A program made the translations under genes and the position numbers. This document shows positions 19,775 to 28,194 of a stretch of 64,000 nt of DNA, piece by piece. The notes under the pieces were generated by a model that was not told the origin of the DNA, did no database searches, and saw only the letters and a program-made list of their open reading frames with translations. Origin of the DNA: Hahellaceae bacterium (lineage in GTDB: Bacteria; Pseudomonadota; Gammaproteobacteria; Pseudomonadales; Oleiphilaceae); NCBI GenBank assembly GCA_016716085.1, contig JADJWY010000026.1, positions 434,001 to 498,000 on the forward strand. Reading direction: 5' to 3'. The number at the start of each line of letters is the position of its first letter. Position 1 is the stretch's first letter.

Positions 19775-20005
19775 TTACTTAACCAACTGCTTCACTCGAT
19801 CAGACATCTGCGCGCCGCGCTCAATCCAGTACTGCAGACGCTCTGTATCAACGCGCACAGATTCTTCCTGACCACGTGCAACTGGATTAAAGAAGCCCAG
19901 GCGCTCAATGAAGCGGCCATCACGCGCATTGCGGCTGTCAGCTACCGTCAGGTGGTAAAAAGGGCGCTTTTTGGCACCGCCACGAGATAAACGAATAGTT
20001 ACCAT
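19775..20005 (-). CDS. rpsP: 30S ribosomal protein S16
   Basis: 76 aa; begins [20 protein letters not shown], diagnostic of S16. The frame is open 19 codons further upstream, but the ATG at 20005 gives the family N-terminus and has AGGA upstream. First gene of the ribosomal/tRNA-modification operon, with a good sigma-70 promoter about 60 bases upstream. Confidence 0.98.
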   Translation of the reverse strand: MVTIRLSRGGAKKRPFYHLTVADSRNARDGRFIERLGFFNPVARGQEESVRVDTERLQYWIERGAQMSDRVKQLVK

Positions 20006-20062
20006 ACTAATTCTATGTCCTAAAAATAATTGCTGTTTACGGACTGGTCGTAAAGGGCGCAC

Positions 20063-20091
20063 ATTGTACGCAAAAACAAACCCAGTTGCAA
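20063..20091 (-). promoter_or_regulatory. Sigma-70 promoter of rpsP operon
   Basis: On the minus strand TTGCAA (20086-20091) and TACAAT (20063-20068) are separated by exactly 17 bases. The start would be near 20056, leaving about a 50-base leader before rpsP. It lies between the ffh stop and rpsP start. Confidence 0.7.
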
Positions 20092-20118
20092 AGACTATAA
20101 TTCACCCAAACCTACAAC

Positions 20119-21498
20119 CTAAAACCGCCCCGGAGGAAACCCGCCACCTGGCGGCATCATACCTTTCATGCCGCGCATCATATTCATCAGCCCACCTTTT
20201 TTCGAGCTGAATTTTTTCATTACCTTTTGCATCTGCTTGTGCTGCTTAAGGAGACGATTAACATCCTGAATCTGAAGACCACTCCCTTCAGCAATCCGCC
20301 GCTTGCGAGAATTAGAAATTACATCCGGGAAGCGCCGCTCGTGAGGCGTCATGGAATTGATCAGCGCCTCCATATGAACGAACATCTTTCCATTCAACTG
20401 CTGCTGAGCCGCCTGAGGAATCTGCCCCATGCCAGGCAATTTATCCAACAACCCGGAAATCCCCCCCATACGCGTCATCTGCTGTAACTGATCGCGAAAA
20501 TCCTCCAAATCAAAGCCTTTGCCTTTGACAACTTTTTTCGCCAGTTTTTCCGCTTTTTGATGATCCAGTTTGCGCTCAGCCTCTTCTATCAGCGAGAGCA
20601 CATCCCCCATCCCCAAAATCCGTGACGCCATTCGATCCGGATGAAAAGGCTCAAGCGCGTCCGACTTCTCCCCCATACCGATAAACTTGATTGGCTTACC
20701 TGTAATCTGGCGCACAGAAAGTGCCGCACCACCCCGCGCATCGCCGTCAGCCTTGGTCAGTACGACACCGGTCAGTGGCAGCGCATCATTGAAAGCTTTC
20801 GCTGTATTGGCCGCGTCCTGACCCGTCATCGCATCCACGACAAACAAGGTTTCAATGGGCTTAATCGCCCCATGCAGACGCTGAATCTCCTGCATCATAT
20901 CGGCATCGATGTGCAAACGCCCCGCGGTATCCACGATGACCACATCGTGATAACGGCGCTTTGCCTCAGCCAACGCAGACTCAGCAATAGTCACAGGATC
21001 CTGCTCAGCGGAGCTCGGAAAAAAAGCGACGCCAACCGACTCAGCCAACGTCTCAAGCTGTTTGATCGCAGCAGGACGATAGACGTCAGCACTGACCACC
21101 ATCACGGATTTTTTGCGCCTTTCTTTTAAAAACCTGGCCAACTTACCGACAGAGGTGGTTTTACCTGCCCCCTGCAAGCCAGCCATCAGAATGACGGCCG
21201 GGGGCTGGCAATTGAGATTGAGATCCTCATTAGCCTCCCCCATCAACAACTCGAGCTCTTTGCGCACGATTTTGATAAATGCCTGGCCGGGCGTCAGGCT
21301 TCTCAAAACTTCCTGCCCCACAGCCTTCCCTTTAACGTTATCGATGAACGTTTTCACGACTGGCAAGGCCACATCCGCCTCAAGCAGCGCTTTACGGACG
21401 TCCCGCAGCGTTTCCTGGATATTTTCCTCAGACAAACGCGCCTGCCCGGTTAACGAGCGAAGCGTATCGGATAGGCGTTCGGTTAAGCTGTCAAACAT
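20119..21498 (-). CDS. ffh: Signal recognition particle protein Ffh
   Basis: 459 aa SRP54 GTPase that targets inner-membrane proteins co-translationally. N domain, then G domain with P-loop GLQGAGKTTSVGKLA (about 104-118), DVYRPAAIKQLE, DTAGRLHID and TKADGDARGG; the methionine-rich M domain ends with MMRGMKGMMPPGG. The open frame runs on to 21633, but MFDSLTERLSDTL at 21498 is the family start. Upstream of rpsP, as common. Confidence 0.98.
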   Translation of the reverse strand: MFDSLTERLSDTLRSLTGQARLSEENIQETLRDVRKALLEADVALPVVKTFIDNVKGKAVGQEVLRSLTPGQAFIKIVRKELELLMGEANEDLNLNCQPPAVILMAGLQGAGKTTSVGKLARFLKERRKKSVMVVSADVYRPAAIKQLETLAESVGVAFFPSSAEQDPVTIAESALAEAKRRYHDVVIVDTAGRLHIDADMMQEIQRLHGAIKPIETLFVVDAMTGQDAANTAKAFNDALPLTGVVLTKADGDARGGAALSVRQITGKPIKFIGMGEKSDALEPFHPDRMASRILGMGDVLSLIEEAERKLDHQKAEKLAKKVVKGKGFDLEDFRDQLQQMTRMGGISGLLDKLPGMGQIPQAAQQQLNGKMFVHMEALINSMTPHERRFPDVISNSRKRRIAEGSGLQIQDVNRLLKQHKQMQKVMKKFSSKKGGLMNMMRGMKGMMPPGGGFPPGRF

Positions 21499-21600
21499 GG
21501 ACGGTTTCTCACTGGCACAATAGTGGGTTAATTCAAGCAGTCGGCTAGTATAAACCAGACTGTCTCCGCATTCATCTTGAGTTAGCGCACTGTAAAATCT

Positions 21601-22443
21601 ATGATGGGCTTTTGCCGCATCCCCCGGACCCATGCCGTGATTTTCAGTCTCGCCAGCTCAGTACTTTACGCCTTCGCGACGCTGATACAATGGCGCTCGC
21701 TGAAACAGTCTCCCCTTGAGCACCCGGGCAGCATCACCCTCTTCAGCGTTCCCGCCGTGATTCTGCACGCATACCAATTACTGGCACTGGGAAGCACCCA
21801 GGAACACGTCATCTTTTCACTTCTGAATACCCTTTCCTTTATAGGACTCAGCCTTGCGACAGTTGTCATCATCACCTCTTACCGACTTCCACTGCATACA
21901 CTGAAACTGGCCGCCTTTCCGATTGCAATCATCACTCAACTGGCCGCGGCAATCCTCCCCCCGTCGCAAATGATCGAACCCGAAATCATGAGCCGAGGCA
22001 TATTCGCTCATGTCGCCCTTTCAATGGCCGCCTATGCCTTTCTTTCGCTGGCCACACTGCAGGCACTGATCATCTTCTGGCAAAACCGGGAACTAAAATC
22101 TCATCGCAACAGCAAGATGCTCAAGCTGTTCCCCCCCTTGCAGACAAACGAGACTATACTGTTCGAGCTGATCTGGCTGGGCGTCATCATTCTCAGCATG
22201 GCCATCATTGCCGGCGCACTCTATGTCGACAACCTGTTTACCCAGCATCTTGCCCACAAGACCATACTCACACTCACATCCTGGCTATTCTTCTCCCTAC
22301 TGTTGAGCGGACGCTACCTATGGGGATGGCGCGGAATTCTGGCGGCCAGACTCACCGTTTTTAGCAGTATCCTGCTGATGATTGGCTTCCTCGGCAGCAA
22401 ATTTGTTCTGGAATACGTCATGTCCGGACGAGTGCATTCTTGA
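21601..22443 (+). CDS. ypjD: Inner-membrane CcsA/YpjD-like protein
   Basis: 280 aa polytopic protein with about eight hydrophobic segments, resembling the cytochrome c assembly (CcsA/CcmC-type) domain protein usually named YpjD, encoded divergently from ffh in gammaproteobacteria. Histidine-containing loops at FAHVALSMAAYAF and in the region LFTQHLAHKTILT are in keeping with the haem-handling fold. Its role in this family is not established. Start ATG-ATG at 21601. Confidence 0.8.
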   Translation: MMGFCRIPRTHAVIFSLASSVLYAFATLIQWRSLKQSPLEHPGSITLFSVPAVILHAYQLLALGSTQEHVIFSLLNTLSFIGLSLATVVIITSYRLPLHTLKLAAFPIAIITQLAAAILPPSQMIEPEIMSRGIFAHVALSMAAYAFLSLATLQALIIFWQNRELKSHRNSKMLKLFPPLQTNETILFELIWLGVIILSMAIIAGALYVDNLFTQHLAHKTILTLTSWLFFSLLLSGRYLWGWRGILAARLTVFSSILLMIGFLGSKFVLEYVMSGRVHS

Positions 22444-22497
22444 CAGCCAGACTCATCCGCTTATCATGCAATCATCTTCACTATCAATACACCCAGT

Positions 22498-23769
22498 TTG
22501 AATAACGCCAGTATCACCACCCTATTGATTGCCTTAGGCATCCTGATCCTGATATCAGCCTTCTTCTCCAGTTCTGAAACCGGCATGATGTCGCTCAACC
22601 GGTATAAGCTGAAACACCTGGCCAAAAACGGCAACAAAAGCGCCCAGCGCGTCGCACGACTACTCAGCCGTCCCGATCAGCTAATCGGCGTCATACTCAT
22701 CGGCAACAACTTCGTTAACATTCTGGCATCCTCCATAGCCACACTGATTGCATTGCGTCTTTGGGGAGACGCCGGTATCGCGGTGGCAACAGCACTCCTT
22801 ACCGTCGTCATTCTCATTTTTGGTGAGGTCACACCCAAAACGCTGGCCGCACTCTACCCTGAAAAAGTCGCCTATCCTTCATCACTTATCCTGGTGCCTC
22901 TCCTCAAGCTAATTTACCCATTAGTCTGGCTGGTCAACCTGGTATGCAATGCCTTGCTTAGACTTGTTGGCATCTCGGAAAACCAGGCCAGCAAAGACCA
23001 CCTCTCGCGGGAAGAGCTTAGGACACTGGTGCACGAATCCGGAACAATGATACCCAAACGCCACCGCCAGATGCTGCTTTCTGTTCTGGACCTGGAAAAA
23101 GTTACGGTCGAAGACATCATGATTCCACGTGCAGATATCGTCGGCATCGATATCGAAGATGACCTTGAAGAAATCGTTGAACAGATACGTACAGCACAGC
23201 ACACGCGGATGCCTGTTTACAAAGGAGACATCAGCAATATTGTCGGTTTCCTTCATCTGCGAAATATTGGCCGGCTTCTTCAGGACGAAGAGATCAATAA
23301 AGCCAAAATGCTGAAGATTTGCCGGGAACCCTACTTTGTTCCGGAAGCCACGCCTCTTCACACCCAGCTATTTAACTTTCAAAAAGAAAAGCGACGGATT
23401 GGCCTGGTGGTGGATGAATACGGCGACGTCAAAGGACTGGTTACACTGGAGGACATCCTCGAAGAAATTGTCGGAGAGTTCACCACCGACATCGCCGCCA
23501 CTTCACCCGAAATCTCCACGGGCACGGACGGCGAAACACTGGTTGATGGCGCCATTAGCGTACGCACACTGAATAAATCCATGGGATGGAGCCTACCGAC
23601 CAGCGGACCCAAAACTCTCAACGGACTCATCACCGAAGCACTGGAAACAATTCCAGACTACCCCACCTGCCTCAGGCTGTACGGCCATCGTTTTGAAATC
23701 AAACATGTAAAAGACCATGTGATCAAAACGATCATTGTTCGCGACCCACCCAAAAAGAACAAAAGTTAA
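22498..23769 (+). CDS. CNNM/CorC-family transporter with CBS domains
   Basis: 423 aa. N-terminal DUF21/CNNM membrane domain (about 1-180; FFSSSETGMMSLNRYKLKHLA, then helices at about 56-80 and 85-105, with FGEVTPKTLA), two CBS domains (about 200-330; VEDIMIPRADIVGID, LVVDEYGDVKGLVTLEDI), and a C-terminal CorC_HlyC domain (about 345-420). Members are linked to magnesium/cobalt efflux or resistance. The only in-frame start near the homology is a TTG without an evident Shine-Dalgarno. Follows ypjD by 54 bases, the usual pairing. Confidence 0.9.
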   Translation: MNNASITTLLIALGILILISAFFSSSETGMMSLNRYKLKHLAKNGNKSAQRVARLLSRPDQLIGVILIGNNFVNILASSIATLIALRLWGDAGIAVATALLTVVILIFGEVTPKTLAALYPEKVAYPSSLILVPLLKLIYPLVWLVNLVCNALLRLVGISENQASKDHLSREELRTLVHESGTMIPKRHRQMLLSVLDLEKVTVEDIMIPRADIVGIDIEDDLEEIVEQIRTAQHTRMPVYKGDISNIVGFLHLRNIGRLLQDEEINKAKMLKICREPYFVPEATPLHTQLFNFQKEKRRIGLVVDEYGDVKGLVTLEDILEEIVGEFTTDIAATSPEISTGTDGETLVDGAISVRTLNKSMGWSLPTSGPKTLNGLITEALETIPDYPTCLRLYGHRFEIKHVKDHVIKTIIVRDPPKKNKS

Positions 23770-23853
23770 CCCATCCTGACAGAAATTCGCTTGACTGTTG
23801 TTCAATTCCCCTCTAAAAAATGGGGTGGTACTACAATAACAAAGGAGACTTCC

Positions 23854-24456
23854 ATGATTCTCGAACACACTGTTGGTTTGTTTACGCATCCAGATGAGGA
23901 ATGGGCGACCATTCGCACTCATCATGAATCGGCTCCGAAACTCTACATTCAGCACACCTTACTGCTGGCGCTGATCCCAGCCGTAGCGGCGTACTTCGGT
24001 ACGACCCAGACAGGCTGGACGCTGGGAACAGAAAACCCCGTTATGCTCACGCAAGCGAGCGCGTTGAACCTTTGCACGCTGTTTTACGTGGCAATGCTGG
24101 CAGGCGTTTTCATTCTGGGCAAATTCATTGACTTTATGGCCATCACTTACGGTGTAGGAGAAGCTGAGCACCGTGGACTTGAACTGGCAGCGTATGCCGC
24201 CACCCCCTTGTTCCTGGCAGGCACGGTCGCCCTCTACCCCGACATCTGGCTGAACATGTTTGTTGGACTGATCGGCGTCGCCTACTCAGTCTACCTGCTC
24301 TACGAAGGACTCCCCATCCTCATGAACATCCCGAAAGAGCGAGGCTTTTTGTTTGCCAGCAGCGTGCTTACCGTCGGCCTGGTCATGCTGGTTGCCCTTA
24401 TTGCAACCAGCGTCATTATCTGGAGCTTCGGCATCGGCCCTGTCTACACCATGTAA
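23854..24456 (+). CDS. Yip1-domain membrane protein
   Basis: 200 aa protein with about five transmembrane segments (near 33-50, 65-90, 105-125, 130-150, 165-190) matching the bacterial Yip1 domain family of unknown function. N-terminal pattern LFTHPDEEWATIR is typical. Start is the ATG at 23854 with a perfect AAAGGAG upstream; an upstream TTG is a poorer option. A large hairpin follows the stop. Confidence 0.8.
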   Translation: MILEHTVGLFTHPDEEWATIRTHHESAPKLYIQHTLLLALIPAVAAYFGTTQTGWTLGTENPVMLTQASALNLCTLFYVAMLAGVFILGKFIDFMAITYGVGEAEHRGLELAAYAATPLFLAGTVALYPDIWLNMFVGLIGVAYSVYLLYEGLPILMNIPKERGFLFASSVLTVGLVMLVALIATSVIIWSFGIGPVYTM

Positions 24457-24461
24457 ACCCT

Positions 24462-24487
24462 TTGGGGCGCCAATATTGGCGCCCCAA
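24462..24487. terminator. Perfect 26-base palindrome after the Yip1 gene
   Basis: A perfect inverted repeat centred on ATAT: 13 bases each side (TTGGGGCGCCAAT and its complement) starting five bases after the Yip1 stop. It would form a very stable hairpin. There is no T-run on either strand, so intrinsic termination is uncertain; it may instead block 3' exonucleases or bind a dimeric protein. Confidence 0.55.
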
Positions 24488-24695
24488 CCACCGATTTCCG
24501 CCACTTTTCCGTCTCCCCCTGCACCACTTGGCAATTCAGAACGTCCACAGTGGATTTTTTGCAAACAAATAACCTACAATAATAAAAAAGAATAACGATT
24601 CACCGCCAGACTTTACCAAATTACGACTATTCTTCAATTGAAGGAGCGGTCGAGGTTTACGCTTTGACTCTGAGAGTCAGGAGTGGAGTCTGTTT

Positions 24696-26936
24696 ATGAA
24701 AAAAGTCAATGGCATCAGCTACCTCCGTGAGCAAGCCAAAGCCTACCCCTTACCTCAGCATGAGAAATTATTGCAGAAGGTTAAGGCGCATGCGCTCGAG
24801 CTCTGTTCACATGCCCTGAGTAGCATGTTCGATGGCACTGACGACTCTCTTTTCGAACTTGCCAATCATGCGCACACCAATAACGAGCAAAATCGTTATT
24901 TTGAAGCCATGCGCGAATTGCGAATTAAGCGCAAAGGCATTGAAACAGTCTTTGCTCAAAAACTCGAACAGCTTTTCAGGCAACCACCGTTTCTGAACAA
25001 GCCGTTTTCCGACGAGACCAATAAACTTCACGAACCCTTGTCCATAGAATCTTTGAGCCTGGTGCAAAACGACGCACTGGAAGAGTCTGTTGCCCTTAAC
25101 TCGATGGTTACAAAAGCCAAAGCCAACTTTACAGGCAATTTACTCCAGTTTCAGACTCGCGTTGGCACGCTGTATGCCAATGCAAATGATGAATACCCCG
25201 TTAACCCACTTGACCCCGAGCGCATCTGCGAGTCTTTTGCGAGCGCAGCGGGTGTACTCGCGATCGAAATCAAAGAAAAACTGATCGTTTACAAGCAGTT
25301 TGATCGGTATGTGATCGGCAATCTCGGCGACATACTTGACGAAGCCAATAAGATCCTGGTTCAGGCGGGCATTATGCCTAATCTGAAGTACCAGGCGCGC
25401 AAGGCAAAAGTCCTTCCCCGCTCAAGCAGCGACGACCCCTCCTCGCCCATCAGCACCGGCAATAATGAGGATTCTGGGAAGGACGTATTCGGACAAATTC
25501 AAAATCTGCTTGCCAACATTCGCAACCACACCAGTGAGGGGTCGCCACTCACCGGTCGCTTGCAAGCCCAAGGTTCTGGCCCCGTCGAAATACTGTCATC
25601 CGGGGAATTGATGAGCCTTTTAGGGCACATCCAGATTGGCTCCCCTCCTGGCAACCTGGCAGAAGGCCCTGTTGTCGCGATGGACTTGCGTTCAACCCTG
25701 CAAGCCCTGCTGAATCAGGAGTCACAGAGAACTGGCAAAGTCCCCGCTGTCGAACAGATTGACGACGACTTAATTAATCTGGTGGCGATGTTGTTCGAAT
25801 TCATTTTGGACGACTACAATCTATCTGCGCCTATTCAGGTTTTGATCAGCCGTTTACAGATTCCTATCCTGAAGGTAGCGATCAAGGATAAAACGTTTTT
25901 CAGCAAGCCCTCTCATCCAGCCAGAAGACTACTCAATGCACTCGCCAAAGCGGGTATCGGCTGGAGTGAATCCTCCGAACAAAAGCGCGATAAACTTTAT
26001 GAGCACATTCATCGAATCGTGCAGAGGATTCTGACAGATTTCAACGGCGACGTTCGCCTGTTTGAAGAACTCTACATCGACTTCATTAAAGCCAGCGAAA
26101 AAGAAGAGCACAAAGCCAAACTGGTGGAAAAACGCACTCAGGAAGCTGAGGCTGGACGCATAAAGTCCCAGAAAGCACACAAGACTGTAGATGATATCAT
26201 CCGTCAAAAACTAGAGGCGCATGACCTGCCCCCTGTCGCCAGGGATTTACTCAAAAATGGCTGGAACCGCGTCATGTTTTTGGCCTACCTGCGTGAAGAT
26301 ACTGATCATCGCTTCAAACACTGTGTAAGGGTCGTAGACGAATTGATCTGGTGTCTGTATCCGCACGGAGACGTCGAATCACGTCAACGCTGGGTCAAAA
26401 TCGTGCCTCAGTTGCTCAAGCAAATCAAGGCGGGTCTGGCAGAAGTCTCCATTAACAATGATCGACTGGACGTCATGATCAATGATCTGAAGAAGGTCCT
26501 CACGGAGGTGTTCAAACAACAGCCTCAACCCAACGCCCGGGAAGTTCAGTCACCGGACAAAGCGGTTTCAGTGTCTGAAGCGGAAGAAGTGTCTCCTAAG
26601 CCCAAAACAGCCGTCGAATTGCAGTCAGAGCTTGAGTTTGCTGTGCTTGCCGAATTCCTGAGCAAGATAGAAGAGATAGACGTCGGTACATGGGTCGAAT
26701 TTAGCCTGGTTAACGGGAACCGCTTTCGCTGCAAGCTCTCAACTAAAATTGAGGACTCCGAAACCTACATTTTCGTGAATCGACTCGGACTCAAAGTCGT
26801 TGAAAAGAGCAAGAATGACCTCGCACACGAACTACGCAAAGGGCGCCTACATATCCTGGATGAGGGCATGCTATTCGACCGGGCCATGGATGCGGTGATC
26901 GGCAATTTGCGCAAAATGTCCGGCAAGGCAGCCTGA
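24696..26936 (+). CDS. DUF1631 family protein
   Basis: 746 aa protein matching the DUF1631 family found in pseudomonads and relatives, often mislabelled thymidine phosphorylase. No catalytic motif is evident. The body is helical and charged, with a low-complexity linker at about 250-285; the last about 100 residues (WVEFSLVNGNRFRCKLSTKIEDSETYIF) look like a compact beta domain, reminiscent of a PilZ-like barrel, though without a recognisable RxxxR cyclic-di-GMP motif. Followed after six bases by a TonB-like gene. Function unknown. Confidence 0.75.
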   Translation: MKKVNGISYLREQAKAYPLPQHEKLLQKVKAHALELCSHALSSMFDGTDDSLFELANHAHTNNEQNRYFEAMRELRIKRKGIETVFAQKLEQLFRQPPFLNKPFSDETNKLHEPLSIESLSLVQNDALEESVALNSMVTKAKANFTGNLLQFQTRVGTLYANANDEYPVNPLDPERICESFASAAGVLAIEIKEKLIVYKQFDRYVIGNLGDILDEANKILVQAGIMPNLKYQARKAKVLPRSSSDDPSSPISTGNNEDSGKDVFGQIQNLLANIRNHTSEGSPLTGRLQAQGSGPVEILSSGELMSLLGHIQIGSPPGNLAEGPVVAMDLRSTLQALLNQESQRTGKVPAVEQIDDDLINLVAMLFEFILDDYNLSAPIQVLISRLQIPILKVAIKDKTFFSKPSHPARRLLNALAKAGIGWSESSEQKRDKLYEHIHRIVQRILTDFNGDVRLFEELYIDFIKASEKEEHKAKLVEKRTQEAEAGRIKSQKAHKTVDDIIRQKLEAHDLPPVARDLLKNGWNRVMFLAYLREDTDHRFKHCVRVVDELIWCLYPHGDVESRQRWVKIVPQLLKQIKAGLAEVSINNDRLDVMINDLKKVLTEVFKQQPQPNAREVQSPDKAVSVSEAEEVSPKPKTAVELQSELEFAVLAEFLSKIEEIDVGTWVEFSLVNGNRFRCKLSTKIEDSETYIFVNRLGLKVVEKSKNDLAHELRKGRLHILDEGMLFDRAMDAVIGNLRKMSGKAA

Positions 26937-26942
26937 TCCTGA

Positions 26943-27686
26943 ATGCCGAGTGCCTATCAGAACGTTCTGGCCTTGATGGTTTCGGTGGTTATCCACCTGT
27001 TGGTGATCGGATTACTCAGTCGAATAGCGTTGCCGTCCGGTCAGACGCCCAGTACGCTTCAAATAACGGTCTCCCCTGATAAAACCGAAGCGACATCGCG
27101 CGTTTCTCAGTCAACCCCAAGCCCCTTAGTACCGACGCAAGCTGAACTCCCTCAGCCTTCAGCGGAGCCAGAGACTGCGACAGTCGTGCAAGAAGAAAAT
27201 ACCAATCTGACACCTTCCCCACAGGTCGCTCCACGCCCACTTCCACACCGGACCAACCCCGCTCAGCCGAGTGTCAATCTTCCGAAAATTCCGGATCTGG
27301 GCGGGCTTTTCCAAAGTCGCCCCAGTTCCATTCAAGACGAAATCTCGACGGCACCCCCGTCAACATCTACCCGGGGCGCCCCCCACCCGTCGCTACTTTC
27401 GATCTTCCAACCCTATCTGCTGAACCACATCAGCCAGAAAAAGTATCACGATAAGCAGTACCCTTTCAGTCAACTGAACGCCGCACGTGAAGTTATCTTG
27501 CTAATCACTTTGCAGGCGAACGGAACGCTGGAAAAAATCAAGGTGTTAACGAGTAGCGGAGACAGTGGACTGGACGAAGCTGCAAAACGGGCCACGATTG
27601 CCGCAAGCCCGTTTGATCGTCCGCCCATTGCAGATTCCCGATTTGGTTACACGTACCAGATCCCGATCCGGTACGTGCCGAATTAG
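26943..27686 (+). CDS. TonB-like C-terminal domain protein
   Basis: 247 aa. One N-terminal membrane helix (ALMVSVVIHLLVIGLLSRIA, about 9-28), a long proline/serine/threonine-rich periplasmic spacer (about 35-155), and a C-terminal TonB-type domain (about 165-245) with REVILLITLQANGTLEKIKV and SGLDEAAKRATIAASPF. Architecture is that of an energy transducer, but no exbB/exbD are near, so it may use distant partners or serve a structural role. Six bases after the DUF1631 gene. Confidence 0.82.
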   Translation: MPSAYQNVLALMVSVVIHLLVIGLLSRIALPSGQTPSTLQITVSPDKTEATSRVSQSTPSPLVPTQAELPQPSAEPETATVVQEENTNLTPSPQVAPRPLPHRTNPAQPSVNLPKIPDLGGLFQSRPSSIQDEISTAPPSTSTRGAPHPSLLSIFQPYLLNHISQKKYHDKQYPFSQLNAAREVILLITLQANGTLEKIKVLTSSGDSGLDEAAKRATIAASPFDRPPIADSRFGYTYQIPIRYVPN

Positions 27687-27695
27687 CCACGAGAC

Positions 27696-28013
27696 TTATT
27701 GAGCTACCGCGTCTTTGACCAACGACTGCAACTCACCCTTCTCGTACATCTCAGTCACGATGTCACAACCGCCCACCAATTCACCCCTGACGTACAGCTG
27801 GGGGAAGGTCGGCCAATTGCTATAGGTTTTCAGAGACTCTCTGATTTCCGGATGCTCAAGAATATTGACATAGGCGAATTTTTCACCGCACGCCATCAGA
27901 GCCTGAACCGTACGCGCAGAAAACCCACACTGAGGGGCATTAGGTGACCCTTTCATGTAAAGAATGATTGGATTTTGGCTTAACTGTTGTTTGATTGTTT
28001 CGATCACGTCCAT
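27696..28013 (-). CDS. grxD: Monothiol glutaredoxin GrxD
   Basis: 105 aa CGFS-type glutaredoxin that binds and passes on [2Fe-2S] clusters. Active site is PQCGFSARTVQAL near residue 30; GSH-binding residues are seen in WPTFPQLYVRGELVGGCDIV. Start is the ATG at 28013 with GAGG upstream; the frame extends 10 codons further. Divergent from the aminotransferase gene. Confidence 0.96.
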   Translation of the reverse strand: MDVIETIKQQLSQNPIILYMKGSPNAPQCGFSARTVQALMACGEKFAYVNILEHPEIRESLKTYSNWPTFPQLYVRGELVGGCDIVTEMYEKGELQSLVKDAVAQ

Positions 28014-28127
28014 AAAAAACCTCTTTAAAGTCATCTGCCCCATAAATCCCGACCATTTTACTATGGTTTACCCCCCTGTGTCAGCGCGATTGCTCCCCCT
28101 GAAAAAAGGCTATACTATAGGGCGTAC

Positions 28128-28151
28128 AGGCAGCGAAAGGCTGCCTTTTTT
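28128..28151 (+). terminator. Intrinsic terminator hairpin in argD-like leader
   Basis: AGGCAGC, a five-base loop GAAAG, then GCTGCCT and a six-T run: a textbook Rho-independent terminator. It is only 44 bases before the ATG of the aminotransferase gene and about 10 bases after a possible -10 (TATACT at 28111-28116, with TTGCTC 15 bases upstream). A transcript from that promoter would meet the terminator at once, which suggests attenuation or a tiny RNA. Confidence 0.7.
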
Positions 28152-28194
28152 GTTCAGGTCAATGGTCAGCGACCCCGCGCAAAGGACGAATGGA

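Noticed and set aside
24696..26936. Thymidine phosphorylase
   Set aside because: A name often carried by DUF1631 proteins; none of the phosphorylase motifs is present.
27964..28194. Upstream extension of the ArgD-like protein
   Set aside because: The extra 77 codons overlap grxD antisense and contain the terminator hairpin; AAGGA supports the ATG at 28195.
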